Source: Telmatospirillum sp. J64-1 (GTDB taxonomy: Bacteria > Pseudomonadota > Alphaproteobacteria > Rhodospirillales > Magnetospirillaceae). Taken from it: 64,000 nucleotides of DNA. Below the pieces are notes generated by a model that was not told where the DNA came from, did no database searches, and saw nothing but the letters and a program-made list of their open reading frames with translations. Shown piece by piece: positions 28,437 through 37,842 of the stretch. Each line of letters begins with the position of its first letter. Positions within the stretch are counted from its first letter, which is position 1. Position numbers and translations under genes: made by a program. The stretch is from the NCBI RefSeq assembly GCF_006980715.1, contig NZ_SBHN01000019.1:50496-114495 (forward strand), written 5' to 3'.

Positions 28437-29174
28437 TTAGACGGCGCCGCCATTGGCGCGGATGGTTTGGCCGTTGATCCAGCCGCTTTCCGGCCCGGCC
28501 AGGAAAGCGACAACCTCGGCGATATCATCGGGACGGCCGAGGCGGCCGAGCGGGATCATCCGCCTGATGCTGTCGACCAGTTCCTCGGACTTGCCGCGCA
28601 TGAAGAAATCGGTCTCGACCGGACCGGGCGCGATTGCGTTCACGGTGATCCCGCGCGGCCCCAACTCTTTGGCGAGTACATGCGTCAGCGCCTCGATCCC
28701 GGCTTTCGTCGCGGCATACAATCCGTAACCGGGCTGGTAGAAGCCCACCACGCTTGAAGAGATGCTGATGATCCGTCCCCCATCGCGCAGCCGCCTGGCG
28801 CCTTCGCGCATGCCGCGGAACGTGCCGCCAAGATTGATGGCGCAATGGTCTTCGAAATCCGCATCCGTAGCGTCGGCTATGGGGGACAGCCGCATCACCC
28901 CTGCATTGTTGACCAGCAGGTCGGCCGGGCCGAACGCCGCTTCAGCCGCATCGAACAGCGCGGGCATGCCGGCCGGATCGCCGACATCAGCCTGCACCGC
29001 GACCGCCTTGCCCCCCGCCTGCTCGATATCTTGCACGACCTGACGGGCAGAAGCCTCATCGCGCGCATAGTTCACCGCAACAGCACATCCCTCCTGGGCC
29101 AGCCGTCGCGCGATTGCCGCGCCGATGCCCTTGCCGCCGCCGGTCACGATTGCGGTTTTGTCTTTCAGTCTCAT
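28437..29174 (-). CDS. Short-chain dehydrogenase/reductase (SDR)
   Basis: 245 residues from the ATG at 29174, which has GGAGGTC six bases upstream. A longer frame to 29198 lacks such a site. Classical SDR motifs: cofactor-binding TGGGKGIGAA, NNAG (LLVNNAGVMRL), catalytic Ser in SISSSVVGF and the YxxxK in GLYAATKAG, with the terminal INGQTIRANGG. It is an NAD(P)-dependent oxidoreductase with FabG-like length. Adjacent to a tautomerase and divergent from a LysR regulator that probably controls both genes. Confidence 0.9.
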   Translation of the reverse strand: MRLKDKTAIVTGGGKGIGAAIARRLAQEGCAVAVNYARDEASARQVVQDIEQAGGKAVAVQADVGDPAGMPALFDAAEAAFGPADLLVNNAGVMRLSPIADATDADFEDHCAINLGGTFRGMREGARRLRDGGRIISISSSVVGFYQPGYGLYAATKAGIEALTHVLAKELGPRGITVNAIAPGPVETDFFMRGKSEELVDSIRRMIPLGRLGRPDDIAEVVAFLAGPESGWINGQTIRANGGAV

Positions 29175-29270
29175 GTCTTGACCTCCGTTGTTTGCCAAGA
29201 AGGTAGGCAGACTTGAAGGCGGGATAACCGCCCTTTCAGCGGCAACAAAATTCGGCTATCTCGAACAATC

Positions 29271-30164
29271 ATGGATCGTCTTGAGGCAATGCGTCTTTTC
29301 GTGCGGGTCATCGATCGCCGCAGCTTCACGGCCGCGGCGGCCGATCTTGGCATTCCGCGTTCGACGGCAACCGAAGCGATCCGACGGCTCGAGCGCGACC
29401 TCGGCAGCCGGCTGCTGGAACGCACCACCCGGCATGTGGCGCCCACGCCGGATGGCGAAGCCTATTACCGGCGCTGCCTGTCGATCCTCGCCGATATCGA
29501 CGAAGCAGAGGGCGTCTTGCGGGGCGGTGAGCCGTCGGGAGTACTCCGCATCGACGCACACGGCGCGCTGACGCGGGCTTTCCTGCTGCCGCGCCTGCCG
29601 GACTTCCTGGACGCATACCCACAGATCAATGTGCAGATCGGCCAGGGCGACAGGCTGGTCGATCTGGTACGCGAGGGGGTGGATTGCGTCATCCGGGCGG
29701 GCACACCGGATGACAGCGGCCTGATCATGCGCAGGCTTCCCGATATTCCGGAACAGACCTGCGCCAGCCCCCATTATCTCGAACGGCACGGAATGCCCGC
29801 TTCGGCCGATGACCTCGACGGACACCAAATGATCGGCTTCGTGTCGTCGCGCACGGGTCGTGTCATGCCGCTGGAGTTTCAAACCGCCGAGGGAATCAAG
29901 GAGGTGACGCTTCCCTGCCGCGTGACCGCCAACGAGGCGGAGACGGCGCATCATCTCGCACGGATGGGATACGGGCTGATTCAGGCACCCCGCTATCGCT
30001 TCCGGGAGGATCTGGCGCGCGGCACCCTTGTCGAGGTCCTGCCGGATCAGCCGCCCCCGCCTTTGCCGCTCGCCGCCTACTATCCGCAGAACCGCCAATT
30101 ATCGCCGCGTGTGCGGGTTTTCCTCGATTGGGTGGCAGCCGTCTTTGATGCGGCGGATTTGTGA
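29271..30164 (+). CDS. LysR-type transcriptional regulator
   Basis: 297 residues. The N-terminal winged helix-turn-helix MRLFVRVIDRRSFTAAAADL with STATEAIRRLERDLGSRLLERTTR is followed by the effector-binding domain (GVLRIDAHGALTRAFLLPRLPDFL onwards). It is divergent from the SDR-tautomerase pair with a 96-bp shared promoter region, the classic arrangement for a LysR regulator and its targets. The inducer is unknown. Confidence 0.92.
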   Translation: MDRLEAMRLFVRVIDRRSFTAAAADLGIPRSTATEAIRRLERDLGSRLLERTTRHVAPTPDGEAYYRRCLSILADIDEAEGVLRGGEPSGVLRIDAHGALTRAFLLPRLPDFLDAYPQINVQIGQGDRLVDLVREGVDCVIRAGTPDDSGLIMRRLPDIPEQTCASPHYLERHGMPASADDLDGHQMIGFVSSRTGRVMPLEFQTAEGIKEVTLPCRVTANEAETAHHLARMGYGLIQAPRYRFREDLARGTLVEVLPDQPPPPLPLAAYYPQNRQLSPRVRVFLDWVAAVFDAADL

Positions 30165-30224
30165 TGTGGTGTATTGGTCTGCGTCCAGGGCTCCGGTGAG
30201 GCACCCCGGATGTTGGGAAGACAC

Positions 30225-30250
30225 AAAAAAAGCGCCCAAAGGCGCGCATT
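30225..30250 (-). terminator. Terminator-like hairpin in minus orientation
   Basis: On the minus strand, GCGCC-TTTG-GGCGC is followed directly by seven T. No minus-strand gene lies immediately upstream of it. It sits about a dozen bases after a sequence resembling a tRNA 3' end (30257-30290), so it may be the original terminator of tRNA-Ser, now displaced by an insert. Confidence 0.6.
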
Positions 30251-30255
30251 TCTTG

Positions 30256-30291
30256 AAAATGGCGGATCGAGAGCGATGAATCGGGGAACTA
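30256..30291 (-). repeat. tRNA 3'-end-like remnant (candidate attachment site)
   Basis: TGGCGGA followed, after a diverged stretch, by GAAtCGGGGaACT reproduces with mismatches and small gaps the 3' end of the tRNA-Ser at 31979-32071 (TGGCGGA ... GAAcCcGGGGtACT). On the minus strand it reads as a decayed tRNA 3' end terminating in CCGCCA, then a short spacer and a terminator hairpin. This is the expected footprint of an old integration into the tRNA gene. Similarity is partial, so the call is tentative. Confidence 0.4.
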
Positions 30292-30443
30292 CGTCTACAC
30301 TATAGCTTCCCAAAATGGCCCCTGAATTCGCCCTTTCCTCCACCCACCATCAGCGTAAGACTACCTATAAGCGATGATGTATGAGTATCCTAATGTTGGA
30401 AGAAGGTGCTTATCGCCACGCGTGAGATGTGATCTAAAAAAGT

Positions 30444-31805
30444 ATGTCCTTCACATTAGCCAGTTTCGGATTCGGCCTGAGCAATCGCGAGATTGCTACC
30501 CTCGTTTATTTAGGCCTGCTACTGATTACTGTGCTGCTGTGGAAAAATGGTCGCCCTCTCGCGTTTAATGTCATACGTGCTTTCTTTATGCCGAAGCTCG
30601 TACTGCTCTGGCTGCTCATGTCCCTCTACGTGGCGGCCTGTGTCTGGCTGCTCACACGGTTAAATCTATGGGAATGGCCCAATCTCAAGTCTACTCTGCT
30701 GTGGTGGCTGACAGTTGGTTTCAGCAGCGTCTTTGAAGCACGACGGCTTAAGGACAAGCCACATGCGCTACGCAAGCTGGTGCGCGATGCGTTCACACTT
30801 TCCGCCGTTCTTCTGTTCATCGCCGAGCTGGTAAGCTTCCCACTCTGGGTCGAACTGCTCATGCTTCCGGCACTTGTGTTTCTCACTCTCCTTATAGCAG
30901 TCGGCGAACATCAAACTGACAACCTCGGAGTTTCCCGAGTGCTTAGCCTGCTGCGCGGGCTCCAAATTCTAGCGGGTTTCACTATCCTCGGCTTCAGCTA
31001 TTGGCTGGTTGCCGCTAGCGTTACCGAATTCTGGACATTGAACACACTGCGCGAATTCGGGCTGCCCTTGCTGCTCTGGCTAATGTTCATCCCGTTCATT
31101 TTCCTACTCGCGGTCTATATGTCCTACGAGGAAGCCTTCATCCACCTACAGATGAGACCAAAACAAGCTCCCATCACCCGCTATGCGCGATGGCGCGCTT
31201 TGCTCGCGTTTGGCTGGAATATCGACGGGGTAAAACGTCTCACGCGAGATATTCGCGAGCGCGATATCGCCGACAAGCAGGGAGTTAAAGAAGCCATTCG
31301 GGAAATCAAGCGGCTCTTCAAAATCGGAAAAAATCCGCCTGCCGTTATGCGCGATGAAGGCTGGTCGCCTTACGCGGCTCAGCTATTCCTTGAAGAATAC
31401 GGCCTCGTTACCGACGACTATCACCGCACGCAATGGGGATGGTTCGCAGATACACCATCAGTGAAGCTGAACGACAAAGTGCTGGCCGATCGGATTTCCT
31501 ACCACCTCACTGGCAATGAGCACGCCGTAACGCAGCTGCGGCTTGCACTCGATAGCTCGAACAGAAACGATGTGAAGGAAGCGCAGCGCGCCTTCGATGA
31601 ACGCGCGCTAACCCTTCTTGCCAAGACCTTTGACGCCAAGCGGGCAACGGCGATCTATATTAGCGCTCAAACCTCCGAGCCCGAAGTTTTGGTGATTGAT
31701 GGCATACGAGTATCGCTGGACCGGTCAGATTGGGGAGACGCCCGCCTCGGCGGTTATGTGCGCAAGCTGACTATTCAGCATCCTACGCATCAAGAAGGTA
31801 ACTAA
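30444..31805 (+). CDS. Uncharacterised integral membrane protein with soluble C-terminal domain, atypical composition
   Basis: 453 residues. About six hydrophobic segments occupy residues 15-230 (for example TLVYLGLLLITVLLW, LVLLWLLMSLYVAACVWLL and LPLLLWLMFIPFIFLLAVYM). A soluble domain of about 220 residues follows, with a charged helical stretch (GVKRLTRDIRERDIADKQG), then GWSPYAAQLFLEEYGLVTDDY and a C-terminal strand-rich part ending VRKLTIQHP. I recognise no family. Codon use (CTA, TTA, AAT, GTT) and base composition are clearly lower in GC than the neighbours, pointing to recent acquisition. No strong Shine-Dalgarno is visible at the chosen ATG. It is the only gene between tRNA-Ser and a tRNA-end-like remnant, with no integrase. 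A membrane-anchored sensor or effector, such as a defence or accessory function, is possible but unproven. Confidence 0.75.
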   Translation: MSFTLASFGFGLSNREIATLVYLGLLLITVLLWKNGRPLAFNVIRAFFMPKLVLLWLLMSLYVAACVWLLTRLNLWEWPNLKSTLLWWLTVGFSSVFEARRLKDKPHALRKLVRDAFTLSAVLLFIAELVSFPLWVELLMLPALVFLTLLIAVGEHQTDNLGVSRVLSLLRGLQILAGFTILGFSYWLVAASVTEFWTLNTLREFGLPLLLWLMFIPFIFLLAVYMSYEEAFIHLQMRPKQAPITRYARWRALLAFGWNIDGVKRLTRDIRERDIADKQGVKEAIREIKRLFKIGKNPPAVMRDEGWSPYAAQLFLEEYGLVTDDYHRTQWGWFADTPSVKLNDKVLADRISYHLTGNEHAVTQLRLALDSSNRNDVKEAQRAFDERALTLLAKTFDAKRATAIYISAQTSEPEVLVIDGIRVSLDRSDWGDARLGGYVRKLTIQHPTHQEGN

Positions 31806-31978
31806 AGCGTCTATCCGCCTGTTTCTATCGACGTCTTTTCATCCCCCAGCTTGACCGCTGAGCGAAATGAGCAGGCTGTAACGTGGAAACGGCAGTGATC
31901 AGCGGTTCGCTACACCACTTGGTGATGATGCGGAAACCGGCGTCAATATCGCGCCATATAGGGCAACGGGCGGCAAAG

Positions 31979-32071
31979 TGGCGGAGGGACCGGGATTCGA
32001 ACCCGGGGTACTCCTTATCAGAGTACGACGGTTTAGCAAACCGCTGGTTTCAGCCACTCACCCACCCCTCC
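31979..32071 (-). tRNA. tRNA-Ser (anticodon GCT), CCA encoded
   Basis: 93 nt including the encoded CCA. The acceptor stem GGAGGGG pairs with TCCCTCC (one G-T). Visible parts include the D arm, the anticodon loop TTTGCTAAA within a GCGGT/ACCGT region, the long variable arm typical of class II serine tRNAs (TACTC/GAGTA hairpin), and the T arm with GGGTTCGAATCCC. The GCT anticodon reads AGC/AGU serine codons. A consensus promoter lies upstream. No terminator is visible directly after the 3' end, where the low-GC insert begins. Confidence 0.95.
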
Positions 32072-32109
32072 GCGGGAACGGTATTTGATGCCGTTGGGCT
32101 GAGGTGCGG

Positions 32110-32138
32110 TTTGTACCGAATACTGCGGGGCAAGTCAA
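32110..32138 (-). promoter_or_regulatory. Sigma-70-type promoter of tRNA-Ser
   Basis: On the minus strand, TTGACT (32138-32133), a 17-bp spacer and TACAAA (32115-32110). This places the transcription start near 32103, about 30 nt before the mature tRNA 5' end. Confidence 0.65.
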
Positions 32139-32240
32139 CGCCTTGCGAGTAACTTTTTCGTTCTATGCCGACGCCCCCATGAAGCGATTGGTTTCGCACC
32201 CCATCTCCCCTTCCATCCAGGGCGGAAGGAGGAACAAGGA

Positions 32241-32960
32241 GTGGAGCGGCACGCTTTTGCCGGGCGGCAGGACAGGAAGATCCTGCTGCTGTTTGGGGTG
32301 GCTTTGCTGGCGGTGATGGCGGCGATGGTCTTCGTCGCCATCACCGACGAAGTGACAGAGGGCGGCGGCAATGAGCTGGATCAGCTGGTGCTGTTCCATC
32401 TGCGCGTGAATGGCGACCCCGCCCATCTGGTCGGCCCGCATTGGCTGGTGACGGCGGCCCAGGACATCACCGCGCTGGGCAGTTTCACCGTGGTCTATCT
32501 GTTCTCGGCCATCGCCATCTTCTTCCTGATGCTGGCCCGGCGATTCCGGGCGGCGCTGCTGGTGGCCGTCTCGGTCGGCGGCGGGACGGTGCTGAGCATC
32601 ATGCTGAAGGATGTCTTCTCCCGCGCCCGCCCCGATATCGCCTGGCATGTCGTCGAAACCGCCACGGCCAGCTTCCCCAGCAGCCATGCCACCTCGGCCG
32701 CCGTCGCCTATCTGACCCTGGGCGCCCTGCTCGCCCGCATGACGCCCCGCCTCCGCCTGAAACTGTTCATCATGGGAACGGCGATCCTGCTGACCGTGAT
32801 GATCGGCCTGACCCGGATCTATCTGGGCGTCCACTGGCTGAGCGACGTCGTCGCCGGATGGGCCTTGGGGGCGGCCTGGGCGCTGCTGTGCTGGACGGTC
32901 ACCCTGTGGCTGCAGACCCGCATCCGGATCGCCCGCCCCCCGCCCCCGGAAGAGCCTTAG
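32241..32960 (+). CDS. PAP2 family membrane phosphatase
   Basis: 239 residues from a GTG preceded by AGGAGG. Six membrane segments are visible. The three phosphatase signatures are present: KDVFSRARP, the FPSSHAT motif with the catalytic His, and TRIYLGVHWLSD with the nucleophile His and its Asp. It belongs to the phosphatidic acid phosphatase/undecaprenyl-pyrophosphate phosphatase-like superfamily and acts at the periplasmic membrane face on lipid phosphates. It overlaps the convergent phosphatase gene by four bases. Confidence 0.9.
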   Translation: MERHAFAGRQDRKILLLFGVALLAVMAAMVFVAITDEVTEGGGNELDQLVLFHLRVNGDPAHLVGPHWLVTAAQDITALGSFTVVYLFSAIAIFFLMLARRFRAALLVAVSVGGGTVLSIMLKDVFSRARPDIAWHVVETATASFPSSHATSAAVAYLTLGALLARMTPRLRLKLFIMGTAILLTVMIGLTRIYLGVHWLSDVVAGWALGAAWALLCWTVTLWLQTRIRIARPPPPEEP

Positions 32961-33523
32961 GCCTGCGGCACCTCATGCGCCCGTTCGCCGGCCTTCAGCA
33001 GCTCAACGAAAGCCGGATAGGCACGGGCGACCAGGGCGTGATGCGCCCGCATGGCGGCCACCAGTGCCCCGCCGCATCCCAGCAGGCTGTCGGCATAGCG
33101 GATCATGCGGCTGTTGGGCCAGGAACGGGGGCGGATCGTGCGGAGATGGGCGAAGGCCTCCTCCTCCCGCCCCGGGCTGTTCTGCACCATCAAGGCCACG
33201 GCGGCGGCGGTCGAGCGCGAGACCCCGGCATGACAATGGATCAGCACATGCTTCGCCCGCTCCCTCAGCGCCGCCTCGCCGAAGGCCAGGATGGCCCGCA
33301 GCGTCTCTTCGCTGGGCGGCACCGTGGCGGGATGGTCGAGGATGGTGTCATGGAAACGCCAGACCTCCCGCGCATGCCGGCCATAGGATAGGAAATCCTC
33401 CGGGTCCGGGCAATCGGGGTCGAGAATCGACACCACATGACTGACCCCGGCACTACAATGGCCGGACAATTCCGACAGTCCGCAGATGGTGATGCGGTAC
33501 GGCAAGAGCGACGGAGTCGGCAT
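32957..33523 (-). CDS. Dual-specificity/tyrosine protein phosphatase-like protein
   Basis: 188 residues, no signal peptide. The P-loop signature of cysteine phosphatases is HCHAGVSRS (HCx5R) near residue 95, preceded by KHVLIH and followed by the helix TAAAVALMVQ. VVSILDPDCPDPEDF and RHAREVWRFHD match the N-terminal part of this bacterial DSP-like family. The substrate may be protein or phosphoinositide-like. Convergent with the PAP2 gene. Confidence 0.85.
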   Translation of the reverse strand: MPTPSLLPYRITICGLSELSGHCSAGVSHVVSILDPDCPDPEDFLSYGRHAREVWRFHDTILDHPATVPPSEETLRAILAFGEAALRERAKHVLIHCHAGVSRSTAAAVALMVQNSPGREEEAFAHLRTIRPRSWPNSRMIRYADSLLGCGGALVAAMRAHHALVARAYPAFVELLKAGERAHEVPQA

Positions 33524-33780
33524 GGCTCACCTTCTTGGTGCTGGAAGAGTTTCCCATCAACGGCGTAAAAGGAGAGATGGTTCCAGAGGACTGCGTCCTA
33601 TATTCGATCCTTACGAAAAAGCCCGGCGACATTTCCCTGCTCACCGACAAGGCATTGGCATGGCGGCATTACGACATATCCCCCACCCCATAAGTCCTAA
33701 ATACCAAGTTATCGAATCGGATAAGAAGTTGCCGTAACACCGCCCAGTAAGTAGCATTATCCAATCAAAGGGCTTGGAGA

Positions 33781-35376
33781 ATGAGTGTGACTGGATTTGA
33801 GGCGCCCGACGACAGGATGGAAAGCTTGTCAGGTGAGCGATGGTTTGAAATGTTGATCAAGAACGTTTCAGATTACGCGATATACATGCTCGATACACAG
33901 GGCATCGTACGGAGCTGGAATCCCGGAGCCGAACGTTTCAAGGGCTATAGCGCCACAGAAATCGTCGGGCAGCATTTCTCCCGCTTCTACACGGAACAAG
34001 ACCGCGCCGCGGGCATCCCGGCACGGGGCTTGGCGATTGCCGCGGCCGAGGGAAAATTCGAGACGGAAGGATGGCGGGTCCGCAAGGACGGGACACTCTT
34101 CTGGGCCAGCATCGTCATCGACCCGATCCGCGACGACCAGGGCAGGCTGGTGGGCTTTGCCAAGATTACCCGCGACATCACCGAACGCAAGAAAGCCGAG
34201 GAAGCCCTGGAGGAAACCCGCCAGGCCCTCTTCCAGTCGCAGAAGATGGAAGCCGTGGGACAGCTGACCGGCGGCGTGGCCCACGACTTCAACAACCTGC
34301 TGCAAGCGATCAGCGGCAGCATCGAGATGATCGAACGCAGGCTCGCCGCCGGGCGCACCGATATCGAAGCCTTCACGGCGGCCGCCAGGACCTCGGTGGA
34401 CCGCGCCGCGAACCTGACCCAGTGCCTGCTCGCCTTTTCCCGGCGCCAGCCGCTCACCCCCAAGCGCACGGACCTCAACCAACTGGTGCTGGGGATGCGC
34501 GACCTGATCGAGCAATCGGTGGGCGAGGCGGTCCGCGTCGAGACCCTGCTCTGCCCGGATCTCTGGCCGACCTGGGCGGATGCGAACCAGGTGGAAAGCT
34601 CGCTTCTCAACCTGGTGATTAATGCCCGCGACGCCATGCCGGAAGGCGGCACGCTGGAGATCGAGACCCGCAATATCAATCTGGACGAAAAGACGCGCCC
34701 GCCGAACATAAGCCCCGAGGCTGCCCCAGGCGATTACGTCATGCTGGCAGTCCGGGACAACGGCACGGGCATTCCGCCCGATATCCTTCCTCGCGTCTTC
34801 GAACCCTTCTTCACCACGAAACCGATCGGCCAAGGCACGGGCCTGGGCTTGAGCCAGCTTTACGGCTTCGCCCGGCAATCGGGCGGCTTCATCCAGCTGG
34901 ACAGCACGGTCGGAGTCGGCACTGCGGTCCAGATTTACCTGCCGCGCCACCAGCAAGCGGAAGAAACGGCGGAAGAAAATGCCCCTGCCTCTCCGGAAAC
35001 TCAGCCGGTTGGCCAGGGAACGGTGCTGGTGGTAGAGGATGAAGCATTGGTGCGCCTGCTCCTCGTCGAGGAACTGAAGGAGCACGGCTACACGGTACTG
35101 GAAGCGGAAGACGGCGACAAGGCCCTCGCCTTTCTCGCCAAGCCGGAAAAGATCGACCTTCTGGCGACCGATGTCGGCCTTCCCGGCCTCAACGGACGAC
35201 AACTCGCGGAAATGGCCCGGGCGCTGCGTCCGGACCTCAAGGTGCTGTTCCTGACCGGCTATGCCTACAATGCAGCGATGGAGAAGGAACCCCTCGGCCC
35301 GGCGACGCAATTGCTGAGCAAGCCCATCGCCATCAGCGCCTTCCTCGCCAAGGTGCACGAAATGATGGGGAAATGA
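33781..35376 (+). CDS. Hybrid sensor histidine kinase: PAS - HisKA - HATPase - receiver
   Basis: 531 residues, no membrane segment, so a soluble sensor. A PAS domain spans about 22-140 ([24 protein letters not shown], then the PAC region [12 protein letters not shown]). The dimerisation/phosphoacceptor region has His near 168 in [11 protein letters not shown]. The HATPase domain (about 270-395) has [21 protein letters not shown] and [13 protein letters not shown]-terminal receiver domain (from about 415) has the acidic pair in VVEDEALV, phospho-acceptor Asp near 463 in [12 protein letters not shown] and the Lys in LLSKPI. No cognate response regulator or output gene is adjacent, so the signal and target are unknown. 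The 257-bp region upstream shows nothing distinctive. Confidence 0.93.
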   Translation: MSVTGFEAPDDRMESLSGERWFEMLIKNVSDYAIYMLDTQGIVRSWNPGAERFKGYSATEIVGQHFSRFYTEQDRAAGIPARGLAIAAAEGKFETEGWRVRKDGTLFWASIVIDPIRDDQGRLVGFAKITRDITERKKAEEALEETRQALFQSQKMEAVGQLTGGVAHDFNNLLQAISGSIEMIERRLAAGRTDIEAFTAAARTSVDRAANLTQCLLAFSRRQPLTPKRTDLNQLVLGMRDLIEQSVGEAVRVETLLCPDLWPTWADANQVESSLLNLVINARDAMPEGGTLEIETRNINLDEKTRPPNISPEAAPGDYVMLAVRDNGTGIPPDILPRVFEPFFTTKPIGQGTGLGLSQLYGFARQSGGFIQLDSTVGVGTAVQIYLPRHQQAEETAEENAPASPETQPVGQGTVLVVEDEALVRLLLVEELKEHGYTVLEAEDGDKALAFLAKPEKIDLLATDVGLPGLNGRQLAEMARALRPDLKVLFLTGYAYNAAMEKEPLGPATQLLSKPIAISAFLAKVHEMMGK

Positions 35377-35404
35377 CGCCACCCCTGCCAGGCGCAGGGG
35401 CGCG

Positions 35405-35884
35405 TCAGGACGCCTTCGGCTCCCCTGCGCCGAGGGCGGCCAGATCCGCACCCTCCCAACGGAAGACCTCGGCCCCCTTGGCGTGACCCTTCAGCCCGCG
35501 ATAGAAACGCAAGGTGCTTTCCTCCGCGAAGGCAGGCAACTCCAGGGAGGGCCAGCCCCGCGCCAGGGCTTCCGCTGCGGCGGCACGCAGCAGGGCCGCC
35601 CCCACTCCCTTGCCCCGGCCCGCCGGACGGACATAGATGTCGGAGACCCACATCTTGCGGGCGGCAAGATCGGTGTCGTAGGCCGGATACCACAGCAGAT
35701 AGCCCAGCAGCCCCGTCCCGCCTTCCGCCACCAGACAGTGGAAAGCGGCCTCGGGGCCGAAGCCGTCGGCCAGGACCTTCTCGGCGGTGAAGACGCCGCC
35801 GGGATTACCCACATGCAGGTCCAGTTCGTTGAGCAGCTCGGCCAGACCGGCCGCATCCTCGGGAATGGCGGGACGGATCGTCAT
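35405..35884 (-). CDS. GNAT family N-acetyltransferase
   Basis: 159 residues from the ATG at 35884, which overlaps the stop of the upstream SRPBCC gene (ATGA). The acetyl-CoA motif A is VSDIYVRPAGRGKGVGAALL, and motif B is in LELPAFAEESTLRFYRGLKG. N-terminal MTIRPAIPEDAAGLAELLNEL is typical. It resembles the spermidine/spermine-acetyltransferase-like group, but the substrate is not assignable. Confidence 0.88.
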   Translation of the reverse strand: MTIRPAIPEDAAGLAELLNELDLHVGNPGGVFTAEKVLADGFGPEAAFHCLVAEGGTGLLGYLLWYPAYDTDLAARKMWVSDIYVRPAGRGKGVGAALLRAAAAEALARGWPSLELPAFAEESTLRFYRGLKGHAKGAEVFRWEGADLAALGAGEPKAS

Positions 35885-36318
35885 GGCGTTTCGGCCAATC
35901 GCTTCAAGCCGTGCAGCATCTGCCCGACACGGCGCTGTTCGGCGGCCTGGGCATTGGTCAGACCGGCCAGCAGGCGGGGAAGAAAACCGGTAATTTCCAA
36001 ATCCATCGACAGAGTGACCAGCGTACCGCCCTCCTGCGGCTCCAGGCGCCACAGCATCCTGCCGCGCACCGGGCCGGAGGTCCGGCGCAAGGTCAGGGCA
36101 TGGGGCGGGTCCATGGCCTCGACGCGGCAGACCGTCTTCCTGCGCCGCGCGCCCAGGTGAACCGCCGAACCGGTGATGCCGGCGGCCATTTCCACCTTGC
36201 GCACGCGCAACTCGGCCGGCCACCATGTGCGCCAGCCTTCAAAATCGCAGAGAATGTCAAAGATCGGCAGCGGTTCGCAAGCGACCCAGCAGCCGCCATT
36301 GGCGACGATCCGTTCCAC
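35881..36318 (-). CDS. SRPBCC (START-like) family protein
   Basis: 145 residues with the helix-grip pattern: CEPLPIFDILCDFEGWRTWWP at the N-terminus, a middle of antiparallel strands (TVCRVEAMDPPHALTLRR, GTLVTLSMDLEITG) and a C-terminal helix GQMLHGLKRLAE. Members bind hydrophobic ligands. Translationally coupled with the downstream GNAT gene. Function unknown. Confidence 0.75.
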   Translation of the reverse strand: MERIVANGGCWVACEPLPIFDILCDFEGWRTWWPAELRVRKVEMAAGITGSAVHLGARRRKTVCRVEAMDPPHALTLRRTSGPVRGRMLWRLEPQEGGTLVTLSMDLEITGFLPRLLAGLTNAQAAEQRRVGQMLHGLKRLAETP

Positions 36319-36385
36319 GGCCCAGCCTCCAGACCAAGAAGAAGCGGCGGGGCGGACGAAAAGGCCCCCGCCCCGCCTTGCCGCC

Positions 36386-37840
36386 CTAGGCCAGCAGCTT
36401 CTTCAGGATCTCGTTGACCATGGCCGGATTGGCCTTGCCCTGGGTGTTCTTCATCACCTGGCCGACGAAGAAGCCGAACAGCTTGTCCTTGCCGGACTTG
36501 TATTCGGCGACCTTGTCGGCATTGGCATCGACCACCGCCTGGCAGGCCTGCTCGATCGCACCGGTATCGGTGACCTGCTTCAGGCCCTTTTCCTCGACGA
36601 TGACCGATGGATCCTTGCCCGTTTCGGTCATCAGCTCGAAGACTTCCTTGGCGATGCGGCCCGAGATGGTGTTGTCCGCGATCAGGTCCAGCAGCTTGCC
36701 GAGATTTTCGGCGGTGACCGGCGGATTCTCGATGCTCCGGCCCAGGCGGTTCATGGCGCCGAAGAAATCGCCCATGACCCAGTTGGCCGCCATCTTGGCA
36801 TCGCGTCCCGAAGCCACCGTCTCGAAGAAGTCGGCCGTGGCGCGGTCGGCCACCAGCACGCCGGCATCATAGGGCGAGAGCTTGAAGTCGCGGATGAAGC
36901 GGTCCTTCTTCTCGTCCGGCAGTTCCGGCAGGTCGGCCTTGATGCGTTCGATCAGTTCGTCTTCCAGCACCAGCGGCAGCAGGTCCGGATCGGGGAAGTA
37001 ACGGTAGTCATGCGCCTGTTCCTTGCTGCGCATGGACCGCGTCTCGCCCTTGTTCGGGTCGAACAGGCGGGTTTCCTGCTTGATGTCGCCACCGGATTCG
37101 TAGATCTCGACATGGCGCATGGCCTCGTGCTCGATGGCCTGCATGACGAAGCGCACCGAGTTCACGTTCTTGATCTCGCAGCGGGTGCGCAGGCCCGTCT
37201 CGCCCTTCTTGCGCACCGACACGTTGCAGTCGCAGCGCATGGAGCCTTCCTCCATGTTGCCGTCGCAGGTGCCGAGATAACGCAGGATCGACCGCAGCTT
37301 CTTGAGGTAAGCCCCGGCTTCCTCCGGGCTGCGCATGTCGGGCTTGGAGACGATTTCCATCAGCGCCACGCCCGAACGGTTCAAGTCGATATAGGACTTG
37401 GTCGGGTGCTGGTCGTGCATGGACTTGCCCGCATCCTGTTCCAGGTGCAGGCGTTCGATGCCGACTTCGCGGGTCGAACCGTCGGGCATGTCCAGGATGA
37501 TGGTGCCCTCGCCCACGATGGGCTGGTCGTACTGGCTGATCTGGTAGCCCTGCGGCAAATCGGCGTAGAAGTAGTTCTTGCGCGCGAAGACCGAGGTCTT
37601 GTTGATCTGCGCCTTCAGGCCCAGGCCGGTGCGCACCGCCTGCTCGACGCAGACCTCGTTGATCACCGGCAGCATGCCCGGCATGCCCGCATCGATGAAC
37701 GAGACCTGGGTGTTGGGCTCGGAGCCGAAATCGGTGGCCGCGCCCGAGAACAGCTTGGACTTGGAAATGACCTGGGCATGGACTTCGAGGCCGATCACGA
37801 CCTCCCATTCGCCGGTCTCGCCCTGGATGATATAGCTCAT
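36386..37840 (-). CDS. gatB: Asp-tRNA(Asn)/Glu-tRNA(Gln) amidotransferase subunit B
   Basis: 484 residues. [33 protein letters not shown] and the catalytic core [21 protein letters not shown] are hallmark GatB sequences. The C-terminal tail domain (about 335-484) ends [14 protein letters not shown], typical for the tRNA-binding YqeY-like part. GatB is the kinase subunit that phosphorylates the mischarged Asp or Glu on tRNA before amide transfer. It follows gatA by 2 bp in the gatCAB operon. Confidence 0.97.
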   Translation of the reverse strand: MSYIIQGETGEWEVVIGLEVHAQVISKSKLFSGAATDFGSEPNTQVSFIDAGMPGMLPVINEVCVEQAVRTGLGLKAQINKTSVFARKNYFYADLPQGYQISQYDQPIVGEGTIILDMPDGSTREVGIERLHLEQDAGKSMHDQHPTKSYIDLNRSGVALMEIVSKPDMRSPEEAGAYLKKLRSILRYLGTCDGNMEEGSMRCDCNVSVRKKGETGLRTRCEIKNVNSVRFVMQAIEHEAMRHVEIYESGGDIKQETRLFDPNKGETRSMRSKEQAHDYRYFPDPDLLPLVLEDELIERIKADLPELPDEKKDRFIRDFKLSPYDAGVLVADRATADFFETVASGRDAKMAANWVMGDFFGAMNRLGRSIENPPVTAENLGKLLDLIADNTISGRIAKEVFELMTETGKDPSVIVEEKGLKQVTDTGAIEQACQAVVDANADKVAEYKSGKDKLFGFFVGQVMKNTQGKANPAMVNEILKKLLA

Positions 37841-37842
37841 GT

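Noticed and set aside
28195..30164. Tautomerase-SDR-LysR cluster as part of the low-GC island
   Set aside because: Composition and codon use match the core genome, and the att-like remnant lies to the right of the LysR gene, so the insert does not include it.
31883..32316. Short open frames overlapping and following tRNA-Ser
   Set aside because: They read through the tRNA gene and its promoter and have no domain or convincing start signal.
35375..35410. Hairpin-like GC-rich sequence after the hybrid histidine kinase
   Set aside because: Stem-forming bases are present but there is no T tract in either direction, so it is too weak to list as a terminator.
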